This document shows, piece after piece, positions 39,701 through 46,690 of a stretch of 64,000 bases of DNA. This stretch comes from Prosopocoilus inquinatus (Eukaryota > Arthropoda > Insecta > Coleoptera > Lucanidae). The stretch covers positions 51,818,101 through 51,882,100 of the forward strand of contig CM069872.1 in the NCBI GenBank assembly GCA_036172665.1, given 5' to 3'. The position numbers and the translations under genes were made by a program. The notes beneath the pieces are model-generated. The model saw only the letters and a list, made by a program, of their open reading frames with translations. It ran no database searches and was not told the origin of the DNA. The number at the start of each line of letters is the position of its first letter. The first letter of the stretch is position 1.

Positions 39701-42700
39701 AGAAAAAGCTCTGTGAATCGCATGCTTAAATTTAAACCAAAAATTACTAGCGCGATCGCGGGGAAAGGGAGAGACGTTCGGTTAATTGAACAAATAAAAA
39801 ACCCGGCGAATTTTGATTGTAACTCAAGAACGCGTTCGTCGATTGTGTTTTGGTAAAAGGCTTCTGAAAGCTGAGAAAATGCTCTGTGAATCCCATGCTT
39901 AAATTTAAATCAAAAATTACTAGCGCAATCGCGGGGAAAGGGAGAGACGTTCGGTTATTTGAACAAATAAAAAACCCGGCGAATTTTGATTGTAACTCAA
40001 GAACGCGTTCGTCGATTGTGATTTAGTAAAAAGGTTTGGAAAGATGAGAAAAGCTCTGCGAATCGCATGCTTAAATTTAAATCAAAAATTACTAGCGCGA
40101 TCGCGGGGAAAGGGAGAGACGTTCGGTTATTTGAACAAATAAAAAACCCGGCGAATTTTGAGTGTAACTCAAGAACGCGTTCGTCGATTGTGATTTAGTA
40201 AAAAGCTTTGGAAAGCTGAGAAAAAGCACTGTGAATCGCATGCTTAAATTTAAATCAAAAATTACTAGCGCAATCGCGGGGAAAGGGAGAGACGTTCGGT
40301 TATCTGAACAAATAAAAAAACTCGGCGAATTTTGATTGTAACTCAAGAGCGCGTTCGTCGATTGTGTTTTGGTAAAAGGCTTCTGAAAGCTGAGAAAAAG
40401 CTCTGTGAATCCCATGCTTAAATTTGAATCAAAAATTACTAGCGCAATCGCGGGGAAAGGGAGAGACGTTCGGTTAATTGAACATATAAAAAACCCGGCG
40501 ACTTTTGAGTGTAACTCAAGAACGCGTTCGTCGATTGTGATTTAGTAAAAAGGTTTGGAAAGCTGAGAAAAAGCTCTGCGAATCGCATGCTTAAATTTAA
40601 ATCAAAAATTACTAGCGCAATCGCGGGGAAAGGGAGAGACGTTCGGTTAATTGAACAAATAAAAAACCCGGCGAATTTTGAGTGTAACTCAAGAACCCGT
40701 TCGTCGATTGTGATTTAGTAAAAAGGTTTGGAAAGCTGAGAAAAAGCTCTGCGAATCGCATGCTTAAATTTAAATCAAAAATTACTAGCGCAATCCCGGG
40801 GAAAGGGAGAGACGTTCGGTTATTTGAACAAATAAAAAACCCGGCGAATTTTGATTGTAACTCAAGAACGCGTTCGTCGATTTTGTTTTGGTAAAAGGCT
40901 TTGGAAAGCTGAGAAAAAGCTCTGTGAATTCCATGCTTAAACTTAAACCAAAAATTACAAGCGCGGGGAAAGGGAGAGACGTTCAGATAATTGAGCCAAT
41001 AAAAAGCACGCGTCGCTGCTGAATTTTGATTGTAACTCAAGAATGCGTTCGTCTATTGTTTTTTGGTACAAGGCGTTGGAAAGCTAAGAAAAAAAACTCT
41101 TTAAATCCTCCGCTTAAGTTTAGTTAAAAAATTACAAGCCCCGAAAAATAAATTTATTTGCAGTTGTTGCCTATCCACTGTAAATCATCACGAGCCGCCA
41201 CTGAGTGATACTGATAACAGAGAGGGTTTCCACTCACTGGAAAGTGTGGAAATTGGAAAAAGACAGGGAATCGAGAAATGGTTCACAACGTCATGTTGAG
41301 GATTTAAAAAAAAGTAGAAAAAAATTAAAGATTTTTCAAATATTAAAAAAAATAGAAGAATAATTGCTTCATCTAAGAAAGTTAATTGTGAAATAGTTTA
41401 TCCCGTTTTTAACTAAAAAAAAAAAAAACAGAACCCTCGGCGGTTTCCAATATAGACAACCATACATACCACAGTGTTATTTGAATTGCCTGAATTTAGG
41501 CTGCTTGCTTTTTGTAAAATCTGATTTATTACTTTTTTAAACGAACTGGCATGTTATTGAAATACTTATCATTTTTAAAGGCAAATCAACAATGTCCTGC
41601 ATAATATACATATGTGATAATAAAGACAGGCAATTCAGAAAAACGTCGGTAACGTCAAGAGAAGTCCGTAATTTTGCTGGTTTTCATGTAAAAGTTAGGA
41701 AATTAATTGAACAACCGGAAATTTGATCACAGATTTGTTTTCAAAAATTAGGAAAAAACGAAAAATTGTTTGAGTATTTAGAAAAATATAGAATTGCGTG
41801 GTCTAAATGAATTGTGAGAAAATTGAACTCGTTTTTAACAAAAAAAAAATATATTCTTGTAGTTTTAAGAATAGCCAACCATACATACATACGCAGAGTT
41901 CCCTATACTAAGCAGGATTGCCAGATGAGACGAAATTCCGTTTTTTTTTCTTGATTTCAAAATTTATTGCCCATTTGGTTCTAGCGTTACTGTTATGAAA
42001 GAAGGTATCCGTTTTATTCTCAATCTGAAGTTGATACATTCCTTTTAAGAAAATTATAAGGTACTTGTATCAATTATACTTTGTTGTCATAAATATTTAT
42101 ATTTTTAAACGGAGGAAATAAATAATTGAACAATGAATATTTGCTTGATTTCAAGGTCGTAGATCTAATCATAATTCATAAAACAAAAGCAGGTACATCA
42201 CCGACCAAAAATTTGAAACCGCAGAGACCGTGCAAAAAAATATATACAGTGCGATCAATAATGACTGTCCATGTCGCTACTCTAATTTATGACGAGAATA
42301 CTTCAAATAAGGCTTTCTTTTGTTTATTGTTCATTTTTTTTTCTTTCTCTTTTGTTTTGTTAGAATTGATGTTTTTTTTATTCACGGTTTGTATGTTTTG
42401 TTTTTGTTCTTTTGTTTCCTGCCAGTTTTTTGACTTGCTAAAGTTTTCGACCGAAGAATTGCCATTTTTCGTTTATTTTTTTGTCTGTCCATTCTTGTTC
42501 GCTCCTCTTTTGTTTTTTGTTCAATTCACATTATTTTCTTTCTCTTTTTTTGTTTGTATTTTATGCACGGTTCTTATTTGTTTTATTTTGTTCTTTTGTT
42601 TTATTTTCTACTTTGTTGTTATTATGTTTCCTGTCAGTTTCTTGACTGAAGAAAAGTTTTCGTTCGGAAAACTGCAGTTTTTCATTTACTTATTTATTTT

Positions 42701-44876
42701 TGTCTACCCATTCGTCTTTTTTTTCCTGCTTTTGTTTCACATTTTTCTTCTTTTTAATTGAATTGGTTTCCGCATTTTATTGACTCCATTTTATAGTTCC
42801 CTTTTGTTTCCTGCGAGTTTGTCAAAACTGTCGTCGATTGTTTTTGTCCGTTTTAGCATCGTGGTACTTCTGCGTTTTTTTTAAATTCATTTTAAGCTTT
42901 CGTATTTCTCTTTTGTTTATTTTTTGAAATTGATTTTTCACACTTTGTTGATTGACGCTTTTTCATTTGTTTTTTTGTTTTGTTTTTTTTTTTCATCTAA
43001 GTCGTTAATCTTCGGCTGTCGTTCCTTTCTATTCTTTATGCTTTCGCACTATCAATTTCTCTTTTGCTTATATTGACGTTTTTTTTTGTAGTTCATCGTT
43101 TGTCATTTGCTTTGCGTCCATCTATTGGTGTTATACGTAAACAGCTTCATCGTTTCATTATTATAGACAAGGACGTTGTTTTTATATAAATAAATAATTA
43201 ATTTTTCACATCATGTTAATTGTCAGATGCAACAAATAAAAAAATACAAGAACTTTGTTCGATAAGGCAAGTTTAAATCAGTTTAATTTTTACTGAAAAT
43301 CCACTGCAAAATGGCGTAGACGCGAACACCATCTTACTTATGACCTTCTTTTGTTTTACGCGAGGTATTTCTTCCTTCATTTCCTTTTTTGTGTCTGTGT
43401 TTTTTTATCGTATTGTCGACTTTTTCAGTTTGCAGTTTGCTGTTATTTTCTATGAATTTTTTTTATTCGTCTGGAAAATTGTTGTTCCTCGTTGTTGGCA
43501 ATCCTGAAAAAATGAAAACACCTGACATTTTGATTTAAGTCATCAGATTGTCAAATGATTAAATTAAGGCCTAGTTCATTCATCACAAGCGTATTATAAT
43601 TGTTAATTTATTTCCATAGCGACACCAACAATTATTTTTAATTTATGATAAATAAACGGAACCCAAATGTCATCAAATATCAAGCATTCAATGTTGCCAA
43701 CTAAAATGAGAAGTCATGGTTTACTCGAATTAAAAATTTTCAAAATGAACCAGTGTTATTTTTGTTCTAAAATCAGAAAAGAAATTGTTTAAATTTGAAA
43801 AAAATTGGGCAAGTTTCACAAGCGCTGTTAACAGTGATTTTTTTTTTTTTTTTTTGAATAAAAATGGGGAAAACCTCGGGGAAAAGTCAAGGAATGTTTC
43901 AATGAAAATAAAATGAGAACCTTGTGATAGGCCAATCGTGTTTGAACTCCTCACAATTGACTTACTTCACTGTTGTTAGTTTCCGGGAAAGTACCTGCGT
44001 TTCGAATAAAAACCGCAGAAATGAACTGAAGTATTTAATTGAAAGCTATTTTTAGTGTTAGATTTTCGTCACCGAAGCAGAACTTTCTGTATTACATTAC
44101 GTTTAATAGTGAATTGCACTCACCATTAAACTCGAAGAGTTTTGCTTGAATAAAGATTGCATAAAAAAATTAAATAAGTTATTACCAACCATAACATCAT
44201 AACTCATTCTGGTCTGTGCAAACCTTGGAGATGACTACGTATTTCGTTAATAAATTATGAATTAGCTCTTAATAAAATAATTAAAAAAGAAAAAGAAACT
44301 GTAGTATATTTAACATTTTTTTTTAATAAAACCTTGTTCAAAGACTTGAAGGTGGTTTTTACTGAAATTAAATTAAACTAAACTGACCGTTAATTATTTA
44401 CTCGTCAGGAAATAATTCATAGAGTGCATCAAGTATTATCAGCGTGAATCATCAAAGAAAGTGAATTACGTAATTCAATTGCACTCACACATAACTGAGT
44501 GAGTGAGAATGCATCTGCCAAGCCTGGACTGCAATCAAGGATGATTAATTCAAAAGGAGACTGTTATTATAGTCGTTAGATTCACAAATTATTCATTAAT
44601 TAAACGAAACTGTCGTTCACTTGATTTTATGTTCACAGTTAATTTACCATTTCTAAACTTGACTTAAATTAAATATGTAAAATGCAAACCCTTTAAATAA
44701 TCTAATTAATTTTTTTTTTTTAATTTTGTTTTAGTTTCGTTAGTCCAAATCTAGTCCAAGTCCCAGACGAAGAGAAATTGGTAATACAAGATAAGGAAGA
44801 AACGCCATCAGCAGGGCAGAAGAATTGCCCCAGGAAATCAGTATCGATAGTCCTGCCCTCCGAGAACCAAGGATGA
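6524..44876 (+). CDS. Unrecognised single-pass membrane protein, 3' four exons (5' end missing)
   Basis: Four exons join in phase: 6524-6772, 18605-18794, 38649-38783, 44735-44876 (stop TGA 44874-44876). Every junction is GT-AG with a pyrimidine-rich acceptor, and phases agree (1, 1, 2, 2, 2). The joined product is about 237 residues. It starts with a short polar stretch (SYRGQGEGEQPDDY), then one hydrophobic segment (GPACIVVGVLMTAAGIVLCLL) followed at once by a basic RRARRR stop-transfer, which predicts a cytoplasmic C-terminus. After CPLHGDFYP comes a Ser/Pro-rich low-complexity tail (SSLASSPHSQ, RTPTPPPTAFE) ending in an acidic/basic stretch and VLPSENQG. The first exon needs one base from an upstream exon, so the true start is not here. 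I do not recognise the family. Function is unknown; a plasma-membrane protein with an unstructured cytoplasmic tail is an inference from topology. Introns are 11.8, 19.9 and 6.0 kb and full of repeats. Confidence 0.72.
6821..6940. mobile_element. Second, inverted copy of the TTA palindromic MITE
   Basis: TGGCCGTTTTCATAATCAGA..AAGTCCGGCCC is the reverse-complement relative of 5187-5316, again flanked by TTA (6818-6820 and 6941-6943). It lies 48 bp into the intron, just after the transmembrane exon donor at 6773. Confidence 0.6.
7830..9055. repeat. Degenerate repeat field left of the Transib
   Basis: Blocks such as GATTCCAACTCGGAAACCAAG, GTCTTCGGAGC and AAGTTCTTCTGGATTTTGAA recur with variation at irregular spacing. 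The field continues at 11809-12045 after the transposon, so the transposon split it. No gene is supported here. Confidence 0.5.
9055..9098 (+). repeat. Left Transib end: TSD, heptamer, 23-bp spacer, nonamer-like
   Basis: AGACG target copy at 9055-9059, CACAGTG at 9060-9066 (identical to the consensus RAG heptamer), 23-bp spacer 9067-9089, and ACAAAATTC at 9090-9098, which matches 7 of 9 positions of the consensus nonamer ACAAAAACC. Confidence 0.85.
9060..11808 (+). mobile_element. Transib-type (RAG1-like) DNA transposon with target-site duplication
   Basis: The 2,749-bp element has terminal inverted repeats of about 37 bp. Left: CACAGTGGTCCA (9060) leading to CTAGCTGGACAAAAT; right: the inverse, ATTTTGTCCAGCTAG (11772) to TGGACCACTGTG (ending 11808). 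It is flanked by an exact 5-bp duplication AGACG (9055-9059 and 11809-11813). Five-bp GC-containing duplications and CAC-starting ends are known for Transib. Each end reads as heptamer CACAGTG, 23-bp spacer, then ACAAAATTC or ACAAAATTA, like a 23-type recombination signal. It sits in an intron of the membrane-protein gene, inside a field of degenerate repeats. Confidence 0.88.
9577..11692 (+). pseudogene. Transib / RAG1-like transposase, one stop and one frameshift
   Basis: The frame starting at 9577 is open to a TAG at 10594-10596, resumes in the same frame, and then shifts by one base near 10965-10980 into a second frame that ends with TGA at 11690-11692. The total is about 704 codons, the usual Transib size. 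RAG1-core features are visible: first catalytic Asp in KWGCDGASGQS (codon 10465), second Asp in TMVDGK (10786), catalytic Glu in LSEEAQEARNK (11402), zinc pair CYIC (near 10831) and HKLLIH, which has the same spacing as the RAG1 zinc histidines. GTTNDGNTARKFF and the Glu-region RFREHH also fit. The N-terminal 200 residues are basic and Ser-rich. The single stop and frameshift suggest recent inactivation. An acceptor-like TTTCAG just before the ATG hints at a 5' UTR intron. Confidence 0.85.
11770..11813 (-). repeat. Right Transib end: nonamer-like, 23-bp spacer, heptamer, TSD
   Basis: Read on the minus strand: CACAGTG (11808-11802), 23-bp spacer (11801-11779), ACAAAATTA (11778-11770). The duplicate AGACG lies at 11809-11813. 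Both ends therefore have a 23-bp spacer, not a 12/23 pair. Confidence 0.85.
12046..13349. other. Intron sequence without supported gene
   Basis: This stretch is single-copy-looking, with the TATA-like site at 12445 and short ORFs only. No splice-consistent exon was found. Confidence 0.3.
12445..12455 (+). promoter_or_regulatory. TATA-box-like GCTATAAAAGG
   Basis: CTATAAAAGG at 12445-12454 sits in a locally single-copy stretch in the first intron of the membrane-protein gene. No clear initiator or start exon was seen about 30 bp downstream, so it is only a candidate. Confidence 0.2.
13350..13900. repeat. Two-copy ~435-bp direct duplication
   Basis: GGTTGACCCCAGCAAAGCAT (13358) recurs as TGTTGACCCCAGAAAAGCAT near 13796, followed in both by ATAATTTGA, CACTGGAAAAG/CATTGGAAAAG and CACCC..CCAA.GGCG. 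Confidence 0.45.
15608..15815. repeat. Two-copy ~102-bp repeat
   Basis: TGCCGGGGAAAATATAAAAG at 15611 recurs as TGCCGTGGAAAATATAAAAG at 15713, followed by AGGCGATCAGAAGAAGAAGG and GAGATGTCGAGGAGAGAAGA in both. Confidence 0.6.
15828..15950. mobile_element. ~120-bp palindromic MITE
   Basis: AAGGTCCAGTTTTACAAT is mirrored by ATTGTAAAACTGTGCCTT; inner GCTCAACTTTGAGCTGAG and CGGCTCAAAGTTAAACC add to the fold. TA is present at both edges, but the duplication is too short to be sure. Confidence 0.45.
15951..16790. repeat. Tandem array, ~210-235-bp unit, about four copies
   Basis: ACCCTTTGAAGGTTTTCTCG starts at 15951, and close copies follow at 16162 and 16390. A truncated fourth copy runs to about 16790. 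Each unit shares CTGGTTTCTAAGACGAACGG, CTGAATCTCGTAT and TACAGCAGAGGAAC. Confidence 0.6.
16940..17680. repeat. Tandem array, 141-bp unit, five to six copies
   Basis: AAAGGACCGTCCGCCTCT-like blocks start near 16963, 17103, 17244, 17385 and 17526 (spacing 141). Because 141 is a multiple of three, a minus-strand frame stays open across copies at 17602-17162 and repeats a 47-residue peptide with a CPLC pair. Other copies shift frame, so I annotate a satellite rather than a gene. Confidence 0.65.
18605..18794 (+). CDS. Membrane-protein gene, Ser/Pro-rich exon
   Basis: Acceptor TTGTTTTCTTGCAG ends at 18604; donor GG|GTAAGT follows 18794. The exon enters in phase 1 and leaves in phase 2. It encodes a cytoplasmic tail with a basic patch (WSRKRGPG), two Cys-Pro pairs and serine runs. 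The GC content drops sharply on both sides, supporting the boundaries. Confidence 0.72.
18985..20260. repeat. Tandem array, ~370-bp unit, about 3.5 copies
   Basis: AGCTTTAAAGATAACTGACG recurs near 18987, 19355, 19727 and 20098 (with small variants). Units share TAGCAGACTAGTAATTCGAC and TGTGATTCCGATCTGCACTC (inverse). It starts about 190 bp after the Ser/Pro exon. Confidence 0.7.
20648..21370. repeat. Tandem array, ~173-bp unit, four copies
   Basis: ACGCTTGCAGCCTGTTCAGA recurs near 20648, 20822, 20996, 21169 and (ATGCTTG) 21342. Copies are nearly identical, suggesting recent amplification. Confidence 0.75.
22480..24740. repeat. Higher-order satellite: 540-bp dimer of ~270-bp A/B monomers
   Basis: CAGATAAGCTCC[G/A]CCCA recurs nine times, near 22511, 22781, 23051, 23321, 23591, 23861, 24131, 24401 and 24671. 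Monomers alternate: one type has TTGCGAGAGCTCTACCACGC and ATAAGGGGGACTGTTCAGG, the other TTGCGGCAGCTCTATCACCA and TTAAGGTGGACTGTTCTGA. The 540-bp pairs are far more alike than adjacent monomers. Confidence 0.78.
24995..25880. repeat. Tandem array, ~162-bp unit, five to six copies
   Basis: CAATTGTTTATTGTGTCATC..TTTTCGGCCAGTAACAATAT recurs near 25015, 25180, 25345, 25505, 25668 and 25827. Each unit also has CTCGTGAAGAGAA and CGCAAGAAAATGTACTGCAC. Terminal (TTTA)n follows at 25990. Confidence 0.72.
26215..28800. repeat. Compound repeat field with 248/328-bp spacing
   Basis: Two modules are mixed: TTTATGCCAGGGCCACATCT..TAATGCGGCACC and ACACCGGGTGTTTTTAAAAC..AAAATCGCCCGGGAATTTTT. GGTATTTATTAATTTTATAA recurs near 27583, 27831, 28159, 28487 and 28735. 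Two 328-bp units (27831 and 28159) are almost identical and yield two identical 61-codon shadow ORFs. Confidence 0.68.
28801..30789. other. Intron sequence without supported gene
   Basis: Mixed sequence after the compound repeat field. ORFs at 29179-29415 and 29751-29942 lack recognisable motifs; the latter owes its KKKKKK run to a poly-A tract. Confidence 0.3.
30790..32400. repeat. AT-rich tandem array, 184-bp unit, about nine copies, A/B alternation
   Basis: GATCGCCGATTTTGTTTTCT recurs near 30801, 30985, 31170, 31353, 31538, 31721, 31906, 32090 and 32212. From 30985 to 31906 copies alternate between CGCCGATT..TATGCGATTTG and CGCCGGTT..TATTCGATTTG, a 368-bp dimer. Confidence 0.72.
33421..33518 (+). 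CDS. Possible orphan first exon (33 residues)
   Basis: ATG at 33421 has a good context (ACAATGGCGG) and opens MAAGYQNERINFYLALIDYY followed by KNTGKLKLSRELG, with a strong donor CTAGG|GTGAGT around 33518. It lies in non-repetitive sequence between two AT-rich fields. I see no partner exon and no recognisable family; it could be an alternative 5' exon or chance. Confidence 0.18.
33540..34868. repeat. AT-rich degenerate repeat, GTTGAGTTCAGTTGG / TTTTAATTTTT
   Basis: Irregular 100-200-bp blocks alternate T-rich runs with GGGTTGA.TGGAGTTAG and GATTTTAACATCTTTTT. GTTGACCTTGAG recurs at 34490 and 34735. Probably an old satellite. Confidence 0.4.
34869..34983. mobile_element. 115-bp mariner-like MITE, TACAGTCGTGCGCA ends
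   Basis: TACAGTCGTGCGCACTTTAA at the left is inverted as TAGTTGCGCGTGACTGTA at the right, with TA at both edges. The CAGTCGTGCGCA end resembles mariner-class ends. It is GC-richer than the surrounding AT tract. Confidence 0.5.
35976..36105. repeat. 130-bp long hairpin
   Basis: GCTCGATTTCTTCACCT (35976) pairs with AGGTGAAGAAATCGAGC (ending 36105); the arms continue with GATAAATTTATC and GGAAAACTATT/AATAGTTTCC to a loop around 36036-36043. It is probably a palindromic MITE. The fold would also make a long RNA hairpin in the intron transcript. Confidence 0.55.
36294..36626. mobile_element. 333-bp MITE with TACAGGGTGT-type ends
   Basis: The left end TACAGGGTGTTTGGAAATTG (36294) is mirrored at the right as AGCAATTTCCCTTGTACATCCTGTA with GTACAAAA/TTTTGTAC in the subterminal part. 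TA dinucleotides abut CAGG..CCTG on both sides. It is probably related in end sequence to the elements at 487-2387 and 47394-48145. No coding capacity. Confidence 0.55.
37221..37374. repeat. Inverted repeat carrying tRNA-like (Pol III box) sequence
   Basis: ACTAATAACAGGAAGACAGA (37221) is mirrored by CTTTCTCTCTTCCTGTTAGTAT (37349-37370). On the minus strand, GGTTTAGTGGTAGAACGC (A-box-like) is followed by GGTTCAAATTCCG (B-box-like). A second B-box-like GGGTTCAAAACC lies on the + strand at 37333-37344. The acceptor stem does not pair and U33 is missing, so this is a tRNA-derived relic or SINE piece, not a working tRNA. Confidence 0.45.
38495..38545 (-). ncRNA. Hammerhead-ribozyme-like motif
   Basis: On the minus strand the order is CTGACGA (38537-38531), a stem-like stretch GCTA..TAGT, GAAAC, then GTC (38507-38505). 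CUGANGA, helix II, GAAA and a GUC cleavage triplet is the hammerhead core order. The ACGU before the C could form the minimal self-complementary stem III seen in dimeric hammerheads of Penelope-like elements. Helix I is weak and helix II is imperfect, so activity is uncertain. Confidence 0.35.
38649..38783 (+). CDS. Membrane-protein gene, Pro-rich exon
   Basis: Acceptor TTTCTTTCTTCTTTCAG ends at 38648; donor AG|GTTTGT follows 38783. Both ends are phase 2. It encodes VAQLSPDPPFGSIRSLAVSR and then RTPTPPPTAFE. The TPTPPP stretch could be an SH3 or kinase target, but that is only suggestive. It is the first non-repetitive sequence after nearly 20 kb of satellite-rich intron. Confidence 0.7.
39130..41120. 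repeat. Tandem array, ~173-bp unit, about eleven copies, two subtypes
   Basis: CAAATAAAAAACCCGGCGAA recurs every ~173 bp from 39270 to 40830. Subtypes GTGATTTAGTAAAAAGCTTT and TGTTTTGGTAAAAGGCTTCT alternate in part (A B A B A A B A A B). Minus-strand ORFs of 107 and 142 codons here are satellite read-through. It begins about 350 bp after the Pro-rich exon. Confidence 0.75.
41130..44734. other. Intron 3' part of the membrane-protein gene: hairpin repeats and T-rich tract
   Basis: Two degraded copies of the GGCAACCA hairpin family occur near 41450 and 41875. A strongly T-rich stretch (42310-43110) gives a Phe-rich 211-codon ORF that is composition, not a gene. A terminal fragment like the CAGGGTTCCC family (TGAAAATAAAATGAGAACC) is at 43901-43920. 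Confidence 0.4.
44735..44876 (+). CDS. Membrane-protein gene, terminal exon
   Basis: Acceptor TTTTGTTTTAG ends at 44734 and the exon enters in phase 2. It encodes FVSPNLVQVPDEEKLVIQDK and then a lysine/serine tail ending VLPSENQG before TGA at 44874-44876. A charged C-terminus with no further hydrophobic segment fits a type I-like single-pass protein. Confidence 0.7.
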
Positions 44877-46690
44877 CCAGTTTAAAGCGAAACGCAAACA
44901 GCATAAAGGAACCAATTTAGATTTGTAATGAAATAAAATAAAATAAAATATAGTGGAATCACACACACACACACTGCAATCACACATTCGAATGAAACTA
45001 TTTTTTTGGGTGATGGCCATCTTTCGTTGCCTCCATTCATTCACCTACACCTACTGATTAGGATCAGCAAACAATATATGTATGTACATATTGCACATAT
45101 AAATTTTGGTGTAACGTTTCATAATGCTTATTTATACATATAAATAAATTAACGTCTTGTTTGTGTTAATTAAAATTTCTCTGAATGTTAGAGTGATTTT
45201 CACTATATGTTCCAAAACTATGTACAAATTATTATCGATGATTGTGCTAAGTTGACTGTCGTAAGTGTTTGTTAGACGAGATATTTGTTTTGATCATAAA
45301 GTTTTTAATGAATGGTTGTGAGTTTAGTAATTTGCTTTTTTGTTGTGAAGACTGATTTTATTGTGTAATTTTTTTTACTCGTTCGTTTCATCACCTCGAT
45401 TGATTCACAGCTGGGGGAACATATCATTTTCATTTTCATACAACGCCAAAGCAAATATCTCTGTAGCTGGTACTTAGCTGAAATTCGTATTTACTGCGTA
45501 CGATATTAAAACCTCTTATAGCATGATTATTTATTTTTACGAAGCTTTACTTAATTAACTGCGTATTTATACATTAATTGAGTTCGTATCGCATTCGCTA
45601 CAAGGTTTATCGCTTTATGTAATGCGATTTTAAAAGCACACGAGCTTTTTTTTATTAAACTGCCTAAAAACTGTAAAGAGCGATTATTTGCAGGTGTAAT
45701 GGTTTTGCAATGATTTATATCGTAAAGCGTAATTAGTATTTAAGGAATCATCGACACGTTATGATGTGCACGCACCGGCTGAACAGTTTTCCAAGTATTT
45801 AGGAGCTTAGATTCACAGGAAATATAATTCCTTGGCACATTTTGCATGTAAATTGTTATTAATTACCTTAATTTCCTTAATGTTTTATAGCTGCATACTT
45901 ATGAAGTTAAATATTAAGTACAGCATCTGTAAAGTGTAGTTTAAATTAGCTGAGACGACATAAAAAAAATCGGTATTTGATGTAGATGAGTTTTTTTACT
46001 CAACTCAATCACTCAATGCTCAATACAAACTAAATTCTCTTTGACTTTCAATTTAAACCATAAAAATACTTCTAGCAGATTCTGTACAATTATAATAGCA
46101 TTAAATTTAATTATGTTTCGCTTGTATATGCTGCGCATAAAATTGTTGTAGTGCTGCGTTCAATCATATTTTTGCAAGTATTATTCTGTTAATGTGAATT
46201 ATTAAAGGAAGAGAGAGACTCATTAGGAAGTCACCGAAGCTCATAATATAAAACAATGTAAATAGAACTAGTTCATAAAACGTGATATGTATATTAAATT
46301 AGGATAAATGTTGAGGCTGATTAAAAATAAGTTAGCGCATAGGACCACTGTTTTTATGGAAATATATTCTGTATAAAAGTAGCGAGGAACTCACTGGAAC
46401 TCTTAAATTTTTATCGTGACTTGTTTGAACTTGCTCAGATCGAAAAGGAATCGGTTGTACTGAGGATGATTAATTTTTATTGTGAATTGTGTATAGCGTT
46501 TTTTTTTTCTTTTTTTATTGAGTACGTCTATATAAATATTAGGCAGAATTACCAATTGATATTAGTGAAACATTCGTTATATGTATAAAATGTTGAAGAC
46601 ACGGTTATTGTCCTATTCTCGTAGTATTAATTATTTTGTAATCCATTATAACTTGAATATAAATAAATGGATTTAAAAGAAAATTTGTTT
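44877..46690 (+). other. Probable 3' UTR of the membrane-protein gene
   Basis: The 1.8 kb after the stop is AT-rich, single-copy-looking sequence without the satellites that fill the introns. Candidate poly(A) signals are the AAATAAAATAAAATAAAA run about 50 bp after the stop (44928-44949) and AATAAA at 46662-46667. I cannot tell which is used. A short (CA)n tract sits at 44960-44974. Confidence 0.35.

Noticed and set aside
40092..41040. Minus-strand ORFs of 107 and 142 codons
   Set aside because: Read-through of the 173-bp satellite; the peptide repeats follow the satellite period.
42126..42761. 211-codon + strand ORF rich in Phe/Leu
   Set aside because: It sits in a T-rich tract; the Phe content is base composition, there is no start context and no family motif.
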